62,818 nt of DNA. It comes from a virus. The position numbers and the translations under genes were made by a program. A model generated the notes under the pieces. The model was not told the DNA's origin. It searched no databases and saw nothing but the letters and a program-made list of their open reading frames with translations. The stretch's first letter is position 1. Every line of letters starts with the position of its first letter. Shown one piece after another: positions 1 to 8,178 of the stretch. Location: positions 1 to 62,818 of the IMG/VR virus record IMGVR_UViG_3300029319_007025. The stretch is one strand, 5' to 3'.

Positions 1-98
1 CAAGATCCTAACGCAGGCAACTATGGCAAAGCATCAATCGTGTACCTACCGATTGAACGCAGCTTGTTATTCCGTACGCAAACAAACAGGAACAACCC
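1..98. repeat. Left copy of terminal direct repeat
   Basis: Bases 1-98 are identical to 62719-62816. The match breaks at base 99 (g here, a in the right copy), very near the contig end. Both copies lie in the same reading frame of the portal gene, so the ends join without disrupting it. This fits an assembly overlap of a circular or circularly permuted genome better than a physical terminal repeat, which would normally be longer or lie beside the terminase genes. Confidence 0.95.
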
Positions 99-789
99 GG
101 AGGGCAGGAGCATACTAAGGAACGCATATCGGTCATGGTATTTCATGAAGAAACTTCAAGAGATCGAAGCGATTGGCATTGAGCGTGATCTTAGCGGTTT
201 ACCTGTGTTGGAGGTGCCTCCTGAAATAATGTCTGCTGACGCGTCAGCATCAGACAAGACGTTGCGAACCGACCTTGAAAAGCTCGTCCAACAAATAAAG
301 CGCGACGAGCGAGAGGGTATGGTTATACCTTCTGAACTCGATACCGAGGGCAACCCAACGGGCTATCGGTTTAGGTTATTGAACTCTGGCGGACGACGTG
401 CGGTTGATGTTGATGCAGCAATCAAGCGATATGAGTCACGAATGGCTATGTCCATGATGGCAGAGTTTCTATTGCTTGGCATGGATAAGGTTGGTTCGTT
501 TGCTCTTGCGTCCACAAAGACACATTTATTTAGCGTCGCTTTAGGGACGGTCATTGATAGCGTTTGCCAAACGTTTAGCAGGTTTGCAATCGGGAAGCTC
601 ATGGAGCTGAATGGTGTAGCTCCTGACATATGGCCAACACTAGAGCATGGCGATATCGAAGCGCCTGAATTGAAAGAGATAGCAACGTATGTCACAAGCC
701 TTTCTGATGCCGGCATTCTTGTACCTGATGAGAAGTTAGAGTTGAGAATGCGTGAACTCGCCAACCTACCTGTACCTGAGGATGTCTAA
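1..789 (+). CDS. Portal protein, C-terminal part (gene continues from 62209)
   Basis: This is the 3' part of the portal gene, read from base 1 in frame; its 5' part is at 62209-62718. Joined, the protein is about 432 residues, a usual portal length. The portal forms the dodecameric ring at one capsid vertex through which DNA enters and to which the tail connectors bind. The identification rests on the N-terminal part (see the 62209 entry) and on position: right after the large terminase and the Mu gpF-like protein, and before protease, scaffold and capsid genes. Its stop TAA overlaps the queE start in TAATG, which suggests translational coupling of the modification genes to portal synthesis. 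Confidence 0.85.
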   Translation, partial: QDPNAGNYGKASIVYLPIERSLLFRTQTNRNNPEGRSILRNAYRSWYFMKKLQEIEAIGIERDLSGLPVLEVPPEIMSADASASDKTLRTDLEKLVQQIKRDEREGMVIPSELDTEGNPTGYRFRLLNSGGRRAVDVDAAIKRYESRMAMSMMAEFLLLGMDKVGSFALASTKTHLFSVALGTVIDSVCQTFSRFAIGKLMELNGVAPDIWPTLEHGDIEAPELKEIATYVTSLSDAGILVPDEKLELRMRELANLPVPEDV

Positions 790-1538
790 TGGCGTACATG
801 ATAAAAGAAATATTTCAAACGGTGCAAGGCGAAGGCAAGCGCACCGATGAAGAGTCAACGTTTGTTAGATTCACAGGATGCAACCTTTGGAGCGGTAAAA
901 CAGAAACAAGGTATAAAGGCAGAGGAGCGTGTGCTTTTTGGTGCGACACCGCTTTTGCTACGGGTGAGCGTTATAAAAATACCGACGAGGTTTTGCTTCA
1001 CATGGAACAAGCTAGGGCTGAGTGCGATATGTTCGCAAAAGACAAGTCACAGAAATGGTGTGTGTTAACAGGAGGAGAGCCTTTGCTACAAGTGGACATG
1101 GCACTTGTTGATTGCTTACACTCTGAGGGTTGGATGATTGCCGTTGAGACGAACGGCACGGTTGCTAACGAGGTTGCGGACGAGATTGATTGGATGTGCG
1201 TTAGCCCCAAATTAGATCACGAAGGACGCCTAGGAAATCTCAAGATCGTGAAGGGGCACGAAATGAAAGTTGTGGTTCCAGGTGCTGTCTCTGGGTTATT
1301 GGGCTGGACGACACAGCGGCTATTAGATTTGCAACGCGCCACCGACTTTGAGAATTATTATGTACAACCCCAGGATCCAATAGTGAAGACGAGCACAAAT
1401 AAATCATACCTTGTTGGAAGTTATGCTGAAGGCGAATATCCGTACAATGCGCGGCTAAGTTTTTGTAGGGAGTTTGTAGACAAGAATCCAGGTTGGCAGG
1501 TATCAATTCAAACACATAAAGAGCAGGGCATTCGATAG
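789..1538 (+). CDS. queE: 7-carboxy-7-deazaguanine synthase (QueE), radical SAM
   Basis: QueE converts 6-carboxy-tetrahydropterin to 7-carboxy-7-deazaguanine, the third step to preQ0. The N-terminus has the family signature QGEG (13-16), [11 protein letters not shown] (24-34) and CDT (52-54). The cluster cysteines are C31, C48 and C52, giving CX16CX3C rather than the CX14CX2C I know for QueE. A glycine-rich SAM strand, LTGGEPLLQ, follows at about 94-102. The CNLWSG form resembles alphaproteobacterial enzymes. At 249 residues it is slightly longer than many family members. It starts on the last base of the portal stop codon and is followed 11 bases later by folE. It is a late-operon gene with no promoter of its own that I can see. 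Confidence 0.93.
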   Translation: MAYMIKEIFQTVQGEGKRTDEESTFVRFTGCNLWSGKTETRYKGRGACAFWCDTAFATGERYKNTDEVLLHMEQARAECDMFAKDKSQKWCVLTGGEPLLQVDMALVDCLHSEGWMIAVETNGTVANEVADEIDWMCVSPKLDHEGRLGNLKIVKGHEMKVVVPGAVSGLLGWTTQRLLDLQRATDFENYYVQPQDPIVKTSTNKSYLVGSYAEGEYPYNARLSFCREFVDKNPGWQVSIQTHKEQGIR

Positions 1539-1549
1539 GAAGAAACATT

Positions 1550-2122
1550 ATGGAACACAAAACAGAACAAGAAGTACACGATGCAATCAGAACACTGCTA
1601 CGGTGGGCAGGCGACGATCCGAGTCGAGAGGGTTTGATTGATACACCCAAGCGCGTCGCTAAAGCGTATGGCGAATGGTTTAGCGGCTACGCACAGGATC
1701 CAAAGGATATTCTTCAAAGAACATTTGAAGAGAGCGGCGATTATGATGGCATAGTGTGTTTGAGGGACATTCCTTTCTCGTCACACTGTGAACATCACAT
1801 GGTGCCTATTATCGGCACAGCACATGTAGCGTACCTCCCCGAGGGCAAAGTTGTAGGCATTTCAAAACTCGCTAGGGTTGTCGAAGCATATGCAAAGAGG
1901 TTGCAGATCCAAGAGAAGATGACAAACCAAATAGCGACAGCGATTGATGATGTGCTAGCGCCTAAAGGCGTTGCCGTTCTTATCGAAGCGCAGCATCTTT
2001 GTATGACTACAAGGGGAGTGAATAAGCTCGGAGTCAGTATGGTCACGTCCTCACTCAAGGGTGTGTTCATGGAAAATCTTGATTCACGTACAGAAGTTTT
2101 AGCATTACTAAAAAGCAGATAA
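1550..2122 (+). CDS. folE: GTP cyclohydrolase I (FolE)
   Basis: FolE opens GTP to 7,8-dihydroneopterin triphosphate, the first step of both folate and 7-deazaguanine synthesis. The 190-residue length is typical. Zinc and catalytic residues are visible: C80-E-H-H83 in the CEHHMVP motif and C151 in HLCM, followed by TTRGV. The motif [12 protein letters not shown] near residues 25-36 is also diagnostic. A good ribosome site (AGGAAG) lies upstream. It sits between queE and a structural-type gene, so its job here is most likely preQ0 supply for DNA modification, not folate. Confidence 0.96.
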   Translation: MEHKTEQEVHDAIRTLLRWAGDDPSREGLIDTPKRVAKAYGEWFSGYAQDPKDILQRTFEESGDYDGIVCLRDIPFSSHCEHHMVPIIGTAHVAYLPEGKVVGISKLARVVEAYAKRLQIQEKMTNQIATAIDDVLAPKGVAVLIEAQHLCMTTRGVNKLGVSMVTSSLKGVFMENLDSRTEVLALLKSR

Positions 2123-2135
2123 CGTAGGAGGCAAC

Positions 2136-3788
2136 ATGCCGTTACCAATACCAAAAGCAGGTGAGACAAGAGAATCATTCATAACACGGTTCATGGATGA
2201 CAAGAAAACAATAGAAGAGTTCCCGAGAGCGTTGCAGCGTTACGCAATCGCTGTGGGTGCATGGGGCAGGTATAATAAAGTTCGTAAGAATAAAAAGTAC
2301 ACTGTCGCTGTTGTGACCACACGCGACGGAAATAGATATACCGTAAACGGTGCACAGCAAAGCACGTTAAAACTTGAGAGGGGTTTGGTTTATACGTTCG
2401 ACCAAACGTCCGGCACAAACACAATGCACCCGCTGCAAATATCGACCGTATCTGATGGCCCTCATGCTGGCGGGCCTCAATACAATAAAGGTTGGCGCGA
2501 CAATGGAGGCAGAGCGGGAGCAACATTGATATCAACATTCACTGTACCCGCTGATGCTCCTGCACGTCTGTACTACTATTGCAGTAATCACGCAGGTATG
2601 GGTGGAAAGATTGAGGTTAGAAACACAGCGACAAACAAGGCAGAGCCAGGTTCAGCACGTGACGATGCTGACCAAAGCCAACCGGCAGCACCTGACGAAA
2701 GGCGTAGAGGTTCAGGTAGGAACGCACCTGGTTCAGCGTCAACGGAAGGCGGCGCAATTCGTTTGTCTCCTGCAACGGATAGGACACTTCAATCAAAACT
2801 TGATGCACACCATGAGAAGGTCGGCAATGATAAGACGAAGCGCACAACACTAAGAGCGCTACAAGCCGTGTACCGACGCGGAGCGGGTGCGTTTAGCGTA
2901 TCGCATCGCCCAGGAATGGCTCGGGCACAATGGGCAATGGCAAGGGTGAATCATTTTCTACATTTACTTGAAACAGGAAAGCCGAAGGATCCAAAATACA
3001 TCACTGACAACGACCTTTTACCTGAAGGACATCCTGCTATTGTTGAGAAGCAAGACAGCTTCAAACCTCCTAAAGCTGTAAGGGATGTAGCAGCAAGAGG
3101 GCTTGAGCTACGTCGCGAATGGGGCAGAGGCGGTATGGACGTAAGAGAGGCAGCCCGCATTGGTGTAGGCAGTGGCGTACAGCGAGCGACAAATCTCAAG
3201 AACGGTGATAACGTTACGCTCGACACAATACGGCGAATGGTTCGTTTCTTCCAACGGCACTCAACCCACTTCAAACCTAACAAGCTCAAACCAGACGGCG
3301 GGCCAACAGCAGGCACGATTGCGTATTACCTATGGGGCGGCACACCAGGAAAGGAATGGGCAAATAGAATTTGGGATAAGCACGGTGAGTGGAAGAAGCA
3401 GGAAACACCTGCGCACTTTGGCGGAGGAAAGAACATAGAGATTTTCGGCTATGAGACGAAGCATTTCGACATTTGCAAAAGCGCTGTCTTGCTTTTTGAA
3501 AGGCTAATAAAGGATGCGGCATCAGAGAAAGACGCTGTTGAGAGCGCAGCAAAATACCTCGACGAGTTTTTTGGATTAGAGAAAAAGGTTGTTGGTGAAG
3601 GTGAGTCAACAACCGAAGACGCGTTGCAAGCTATGGATCTTGTCTCTTTGTTTACGTACGAGTTAGGCAAGGTTGCAAAAGGTGCTGACCTTGATCTCAC
3701 CCGCAGCTTCGCTTTTATCACGATGCATTTCTATGAGATAGGCAGGCGCATGGTTCCAGAGGAAAGCGAAGAAAAGCATACAAGCTAG
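2136..3788 (+). CDS. Head-associated protein with inserted cupredoxin domain
   Basis: The 550-residue protein has three parts. Residues 1-45 (MPLPIPKAGETRESF, EFPRALQRYA) match a short N-terminal module I associate with phage proteins encoded near portal and XkdF protease genes. Residues ~50-165 form a cupredoxin-like domain with MHPLQIS and the loop YYYCSNHAGMGG, giving His, Cys, His and Met as possible type-1 copper ligands. Similar domains occur in marine phage structural proteins. Residues ~300-430 carry a conserved phage domain of unknown function (PPKAVRDVAARGLELRR, TIRRMVRFFQRH, IAYYLWGGTPG). A strong AGGAGG site precedes the ATG. It is probably a virion or head-assembly protein; an enzymatic role is not supported. 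Confidence 0.6.
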   Translation: MPLPIPKAGETRESFITRFMDDKKTIEEFPRALQRYAIAVGAWGRYNKVRKNKKYTVAVVTTRDGNRYTVNGAQQSTLKLERGLVYTFDQTSGTNTMHPLQISTVSDGPHAGGPQYNKGWRDNGGRAGATLISTFTVPADAPARLYYYCSNHAGMGGKIEVRNTATNKAEPGSARDDADQSQPAAPDERRRGSGRNAPGSASTEGGAIRLSPATDRTLQSKLDAHHEKVGNDKTKRTTLRALQAVYRRGAGAFSVSHRPGMARAQWAMARVNHFLHLLETGKPKDPKYITDNDLLPEGHPAIVEKQDSFKPPKAVRDVAARGLELRREWGRGGMDVREAARIGVGSGVQRATNLKNGDNVTLDTIRRMVRFFQRHSTHFKPNKLKPDGGPTAGTIAYYLWGGTPGKEWANRIWDKHGEWKKQETPAHFGGGKNIEIFGYETKHFDICKSAVLLFERLIKDAASEKDAVESAAKYLDEFFGLEKKVVGEGESTTEDALQAMDLVSLFTYELGKVAKGADLDLTRSFAFITMHFYEIGRRMVPEESEEKHTS

Positions 3789-3795
3789 AACGCTC

Positions 3796-4656
3796 TCATT
3801 TCAAATCATTTACAAATTCTCTATATAACCTGCCATCATTACTATACGTAAATATTTGATAGTTCTTACTTTTGGTATGTACCCCGTATAGGCCCCACTT
3901 CTCTGCAATCACCATTGGTATATTTTCTTTTGGTATTGTTATTACAGGACAGGTGCTCAAACCTATTATGTTTTCTTCGCCCACGGCATCGGCAATAACT
4001 TTTGAATTTCTATCTATTCTATCGCGTAGCTCATGGATACTAAACCTTTTTAGTATTGTTAAAAAATGGTCATATATTTGGGTGGGTGTTGTCGTTGGTG
4101 TTTGGTTCAGTAATCCATATTCATAATATCTTCTGAGATTTAAGTAGCTGAACTCATTTGAATCTTTCAAGCGTGTCCAATAGTTTTTCTTCACACCAAT
4201 TATTGCGAGCCCTGGAAAGCTGCCTAATTGCTTATTAACACAAGTTATAAATATATTCGTGCTCTTTGGTATGTCGTAGTATGGAAAGGAACTGACCACA
4301 TCAACCACGCCCTCGTCTTCGTGATAAGAACTATTAGAAGTTTCCAACTGACAATACAATTTTTCTCGGCGGTATTTTGACGACCCTTCTTTACCATATG
4401 TTCTTACTAACCTTTCCCACCTGTTCCTAAAAACACCTTCATTACCGACAACTTCGATAGGATCAACCAATGACCATACAACCGATTCTATTGCGGTCGT
4501 TCCACTACCACCCATAAATATAATATCGTAATCCCCTAATCTAAATACCTCGGTGAATAAAGTTTTCAAGCGTCCATACGTATGCATAAACTCTTTGTCT
4601 CTATGTGAGTGTAGGACAACACTCTCTGTAGCAATTGATGTATTAGGGCCGAACAT
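3796..4656 (-). CDS. Class V PLP-dependent aminotransferase (PhnW/AGT-like)
   Basis: This leftward gene lies inside the rightward late region. The 286-residue protein looks like a class V aminotransferase: GGSGTTAIES (49-58) for the PLP phosphate, VDVVSS (118-123) with the aspartate that contacts the pyridine nitrogen, and CVNKQLGSFPGL (139-150) with K142 as the likely PLP lysine. The layout resembles 2-aminoethylphosphonate- or alanine-glyoxylate-type enzymes, but the protein is shorter than their usual ~360 residues. The DNA looks more AT-rich than its neighbours, with opposite orientation and tight convergent spacing (7 bases) to the previous gene, as expected of a recently gained cargo gene. 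The substrate is unknown; it may act on phosphonates, amino acids or a modified base. Confidence 0.7.
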   Translation of the reverse strand: MFGPNTSIATESVVLHSHRDKEFMHTYGRLKTLFTEVFRLGDYDIIFMGGSGTTAIESVVWSLVDPIEVVGNEGVFRNRWERLVRTYGKEGSSKYRREKLYCQLETSNSSYHEDEGVVDVVSSFPYYDIPKSTNIFITCVNKQLGSFPGLAIIGVKKNYWTRLKDSNEFSYLNLRRYYEYGLLNQTPTTTPTQIYDHFLTILKRFSIHELRDRIDRNSKVIADAVGEENIIGLSTCPVITIPKENIPMVIAEKWGLYGVHTKSKNYQIFTYSNDGRLYREFVNDLK

Positions 4657-4833
4657 GTTCTTTTAATTCCTTATACACCAACACATTGGCCATGACACTT
4701 GGTAACGGCGACGATGTTGGTTTATCTTACTACGGGACCTTATGATTATTTTGTAGGTATGAAAAAAAACAGCAAATATTTATCATACTTCAAACGTGCA
4801 GAGTGCGCGCTGTTAGGTGTATAAGTTATTCCA
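4657..4833. promoter_or_regulatory. Divergent intergenic region between aminotransferase and queC
   Basis: This 177-base gap separates the leftward aminotransferase from rightward queC, so it should hold a leftward promoter and may hold a rightward one. It is AT-rich. I see no copy of the TAGACA/TATAAA promoter found in the early region and no convincing terminator. It does contain a 21-codon reading frame (4759-4824). Confidence 0.4.
4759..4824 (+). CDS. Possible 21-residue leader peptide before queC
   Basis: ATG at 4759 follows GTAGGT and opens a 21-codon frame (MKKNSKYLSYFKRAECALLGV) ending 9 bases before the queC ATG. queC itself has no visible Shine-Dalgarno sequence, so translation of this short frame could deliver ribosomes to queC. 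It could equally be a chance frame or a remnant of a gene disrupted by the aminotransferase insertion. Confidence 0.25.
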   Translation: MKKNSKYLSYFKRAECALLGV

Positions 4834-5445
4834 ATGAAGAAAAAAGCTTTATGTCATATCAGTGGCGGGCTTGATAGCGCAATGGTTGCTGTCAAGTGTT
4901 TAGAAAAATACAACCTTGAGGGGTTCTTTCTTGATTATGGGCAAAGGTATGCAGAGCAAGAGCAATGGGCGGCAAGTAACGTTGCAAGACGTCTTGGTAT
5001 AAAGTTACATTCGGCAAGGCTGACAGGCATCACCGTTGAGTCAGAGAACGAATGGTTCCCAGCGAGAAACCTATACATAGGCGCTCTGTCTTTTTCTATG
5101 GCGAGCCGCCTTGGTTGTTCAGCAATATTGGTTGGCAGTAAAACAAATGAATACCGCGAAGACGATGAGTATTGCTGGCACGACTGTACGAGAGTATTCC
5201 ATGAGAAATTACAAGAGCTTGGCAATCGTGCTCTTGACTTTCCATCTCAAGAGATTGAGGTTTTACAACCATTGCTTGGTTGGAGTAAGCAAGAGGTTGT
5301 TGACGGGCTAAAGGCAGCAAGGATTCCTTTACACGAACTTTGGAGCTGTTATCGTCCCGACAAAGATGGACGCTCATGTGGCGTGTGCTATCACTGTGTA
5401 GAGCTAAAGAAGCTAGGTGTTTGGGAATGCGTACACTCTGCGTAG
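4834..5445 (+). CDS. queC: 7-cyano-7-deazaguanine (preQ0) synthase QueC
   Basis: QueC uses ATP and ammonia to turn 7-carboxy-7-deazaguanine into preQ0 by way of an amide. The PP-loop SGGLDS is at 10-15, the family motif FPARNL at 75-80, and the zinc cysteines are C172, C182, C185 and C188 (SCYRP...SCGVCYHC). At 203 residues it is a little shorter than the ~230 of cellular QueC, but all key motifs are present. Its 3' end overlaps the HAD phosphatase gene by 19 bases. With folE, queE and queD it completes the preQ0 route. Confidence 0.95.
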   Translation: MKKKALCHISGGLDSAMVAVKCLEKYNLEGFFLDYGQRYAEQEQWAASNVARRLGIKLHSARLTGITVESENEWFPARNLYIGALSFSMASRLGCSAILVGSKTNEYREDDEYCWHDCTRVFHEKLQELGNRALDFPSQEIEVLQPLLGWSKQEVVDGLKAARIPLHELWSCYRPDKDGRSCGVCYHCVELKKLGVWECVHSA

Positions 5446-5750
5446 ATATCGACGGCGTTCTAACACGCGATTGGAAGTCAATGGATTTTGAGAACAGGCG
5501 TCCTCATAAGACAAACATAGCGCGGCTCGCTGATGTATATGCAACAGGCATGGTGCAAGTTGTGCTTTGGACTGCGCGACCTGGCTCAATAAGAAAACAA
5601 ACCGTGAAGTGGTTAGAGGATAATAACGTTTCATACCACGAACTATGGATGGACAAACCTAGCTTCGTTGCGATTGTCGATGACCGTTCAATGACAAGTG
5701 TACCGACAGCGAAACAACTCACAGAGCTACGTGGTTGGGATCTTGTATAA
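5427..5750 (+). CDS. Small HAD-superfamily phosphatase
   Basis: The start is taken at ATG 5427, just inside the end of queC, because the HAD motif I begins at once: VDIDGVLT at residues 6-13. Motif II is TAR within VVLWTARP, and the DKPSFVAIVDDRS stretch supplies a lysine and the two acidic motif IV residues. At 107 residues it is a minimal HAD fold with no cap domain, like phage nucleotide or polynucleotide phosphatases. The overlap with queC and the 11-base gap to the DpdA fusion put it inside the modification cluster. A substrate such as a nucleotide is a guess. Confidence 0.75.
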   Translation: MRTLCVDIDGVLTRDWKSMDFENRRPHKTNIARLADVYATGMVQVVLWTARPGSIRKQTVKWLEDNNVSYHELWMDKPSFVAIVDDRSMTSVPTAKQLTELRGWDLV

Positions 5751-5761
5751 AGGAGAGATCA

Positions 5762-7093
5762 ATGAGTGACATAAAAAAGGATTATCAAATACGCCCCTAC
5801 TTTGCTGTAACAGGGACACAGCAAATAGCATTGCTAAAAGAGCAAGGCATAAAAGACATACTGATTTCATATGCACATATCCAAAAAAAAGGTGTACCTG
5901 ATATTCTCAAGAATTGTCATGTTATGCTTGACTCAGGTGCCTACTCGAACATCAAAAACCCTGGGTCGGTTAAGCTCGAAGCCTACATGGAGTTCTTGAA
6001 ATCAGAACGCAAAAAAGTCGCTGAGTACGTTGCGCTCGATGTTGTCCACAATCAGAAACAGACATCAAAGAACTATGAGAAGATGTTGAGGGAAGGGTTT
6101 AACCCGATATTCGTTGACCAGCTTTGCAGCCCCGGCGGGCTCGACGGCACAACCAAGTGGGCGTACAAGTCAGGCAAGAAGATTTGTTGGGCAGGTTTTG
6201 TTATGCCATACAACCACAGAATCAACGCGAAGAAGCGACTTACCCCAGGCGTCAATGATGGTGTGCTAAGTGTATGCGCTGAACGTTTCAACCTTGTAGA
6301 CGCATTTCCAAAAACGAAGCTACATCTTCTTGGTATAGGTTCACGAGGGAGAAGGTTCGTTCCTTTCTGGCGTCAGGTTGAATCAATTGATGCCGCGTCA
6401 TGGATTATTAGGCCACAAGCATTTGGTCAGGTGTTGCACCTTAATAGAAGTAAGGAAGGTTGGCCCTCGTTGAGCACGTCAACCTATGACGCACCAAGTC
6501 AAGAAGCGCGTCAAATAGCGAGCAGGTATGGTTGGAATTTACGTGAGGTTCCCGGCAGGGTGCGTCTCTCGATTCACGAGTATAAACGATACTTTAGAGC
6601 ATTAGAGAGTCGCATGAAACAAGCGATAGAAGAACACAATGCTGAATCGGACGTTGATAAATCCGTGAGTGTTAGTGTTCCTGATACACTAACAGACGAC
6701 AGCAAAAGTGTACATGATATCGCTATCACCTTGCCTATACACAAAGTGGACGATGACCAAAGATTGATAACAGGCATTGTGCTTGAACCTGAAGAGGTTG
6801 ACGCACAGAACGACATCATAAGCGTTGATGAGATTCAGGACGCAGCATTCAGGTTTTTGTCAAAATACAATAAAGATACCAAGCTAGGATTGATGCATAA
6901 AATATTTGAGAACATAGGCGTTGTCCTTGTCGAAAGTTGGATTGCAAAAGAGGACGACACCGTGAATAAAAAGCCAGTCAAAAAAGGCAGTTGGTTGATG
7001 ACTGTCAAAGTATTAGAGGATGGGCTTTGGAAAAAAGTGAAGGATGGTAGTATAACAGGATTCTCTATTGGGGGAGTCGCAAGGGTTTCATAG
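5762..7093 (+). CDS. DpdA-like DNA-guanine transglycosylase fused to XkdF-type prohead protease
   Basis: The ATG at 5762 follows AGGAGAG and gives 443 residues. Residues ~10-225 match the TGT/DpdA-like fold: PYFAVTGTQQ (12-21), LDSGAYS (56-62) with D57 as the likely acid/base aspartate, VALDVVHNQKQT (90-101), LLGIGSRGRRFVPF (189-202) and SIDAASW (208-214). DpdA enzymes exchange guanine in DNA for preQ0 or its relatives. After a linker rich in Ser and Asp (~290-325), residues ~327-443 match the XkdF/S78_2 prohead protease: TGIVLEPEEVDAQNDI, H379, GSWLMTVKV and GFSIGG with S435. No stop or frameshift separates the halves. The 3' neighbours are scaffold, decoration and capsid genes, the usual place for this protease. 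The fusion is the outstanding feature of the genome. Confidence 0.85.
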   Translation: MSDIKKDYQIRPYFAVTGTQQIALLKEQGIKDILISYAHIQKKGVPDILKNCHVMLDSGAYSNIKNPGSVKLEAYMEFLKSERKKVAEYVALDVVHNQKQTSKNYEKMLREGFNPIFVDQLCSPGGLDGTTKWAYKSGKKICWAGFVMPYNHRINAKKRLTPGVNDGVLSVCAERFNLVDAFPKTKLHLLGIGSRGRRFVPFWRQVESIDAASWIIRPQAFGQVLHLNRSKEGWPSLSTSTYDAPSQEARQIASRYGWNLREVPGRVRLSIHEYKRYFRALESRMKQAIEEHNAESDVDKSVSVSVPDTLTDDSKSVHDIAITLPIHKVDDDQRLITGIVLEPEEVDAQNDIISVDEIQDAAFRFLSKYNKDTKLGLMHKIFENIGVVLVESWIAKEDDTVNKKPVKKGSWLMTVKVLEDGLWKKVKDGSITGFSIGGVARVS

Positions 7094-7163
7094 CAAGCAC
7101 TTGCTCTTAGTTTATATTTTTGCTACGCCTACACTAACACTGGCAGTAAGACAGGACACGGAA

Positions 7164-8174
7164 ATGGAATTAGATAAAAAGACCAAACAGCCGCGGCGTC
7201 TAACTAACCTAGATATTCGTGAGGTATCGTTAGTGGACCGTCCTGCAATCAGACGAGAATTTTTGGTTATCAAACGTGACCAAGACAATAACAACAATGA
7301 GGAACCAGACATGGCAGCAGATGACATGCAACAGGAACTCTTCTTCGCCGACAGCGACATGGAGAGTGATATTTCTAATATGGTAGATGCCGAAGTTGAA
7401 AAAGCGATGGAGCTAAAACCTGCAACGCTAAAAGCAATCAAGGATATGTACCAACGTATAGATCAGGACATGCACGAGAATGACGGCAGTGATAAGAAAA
7501 TGCTCGAACGTCTTGCTGCTATGATAGCTCAAGTCCTTCATAAGATGGGGCATGGCGATAAAGAAAAAGGCGGACACTACGGCGAAGAAGACGAGAAAGA
7601 TAAGAACGTCGAAGCCAAAAAATCCGCAACTAAGGAAGAGGTTATGACTGAAAGTGACAATCAAGAAAGCATAGCTTTGGCGAAGAACGAGGACGGATCG
7701 TATGACCTTTCTTCTCTTCCCGAGGCGATCCGTGAACCATTTGCTACATTGTGTAAGCAGAATCAAGAGGCAGTTGAAAAAGCAGCAAAACTTGAGGAGC
7801 TTCTCAAGGCAGAGCAAGACGAACGTCTTCGCCGTGACTTTGTTCAGAAGGCAGAGAATGAGTACACCAACATCCCAGGAACATCCGTCGAAGTTGGTCT
7901 GCTACTAAAATCTCTACACGCGGCAGACGCTGAACTCGCAGCAAAGGTTGAAGAAATTTTCAAAGCAGTAAATAGCCAACTGGCTAACTCAGAGCTTCTT
8001 CGTGAAGCAGGTTCAAGTGAAGAGCCAGAGTCAACTTCTGCTTGGGGACAAATTGAGAAACAAGCAGCAGGCTTAGTTGCCGAGGGCTTGTTCAATAGCA
8101 AAGCGGAGGCTGTTTCTAAAGTTCTAGAAACCAACCCTCGTCTTTATCAGGAATACCTGAAGGAAGGTAACTAG
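7164..8174 (+). CDS. Probable scaffold / capsid assembly protein
   Basis: The protein is 336 residues from ATG 7164. Near the N-terminus, NLDIREVSLVDRPAIRREF resembles a module often found at the end of XkdF-like proteases. The rest is charged and mostly helical, with long Lys/Glu runs, two low-complexity acidic stretches (about residues 30-60 and 130-160) and a predicted coiled coil near 205-250. Lack of hydrophobic core motifs, acidic composition and position directly between protease and capsid genes fit an internal scaffold that the protease cleaves. The extra upstream codons from 7068 overlap the protease gene and lack a ribosome site, so they were left out. Confidence 0.6.
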   Translation: MELDKKTKQPRRLTNLDIREVSLVDRPAIRREFLVIKRDQDNNNNEEPDMAADDMQQELFFADSDMESDISNMVDAEVEKAMELKPATLKAIKDMYQRIDQDMHENDGSDKKMLERLAAMIAQVLHKMGHGDKEKGGHYGEEDEKDKNVEAKKSATKEEVMTESDNQESIALAKNEDGSYDLSSLPEAIREPFATLCKQNQEAVEKAAKLEELLKAEQDERLRRDFVQKAENEYTNIPGTSVEVGLLLKSLHAADAELAAKVEEIFKAVNSQLANSELLREAGSSEEPESTSAWGQIEKQAAGLVAEGLFNSKAEAVSKVLETNPRLYQEYLKEGN

Positions 8175-8178
8175 AGAA

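Noticed and set aside
1-98. Direct terminal repeat as a physical genome end
   Set aside because: It is short, lies in mid-portal gene and breaks near the contig end, as assembly overlaps do.
5735-5761. Upstream start for the DpdA fusion at 5735
   Set aside because: That start overlaps the HAD gene and has no ribosome site, whereas ATG 5762 has AGGAGAG at good spacing.
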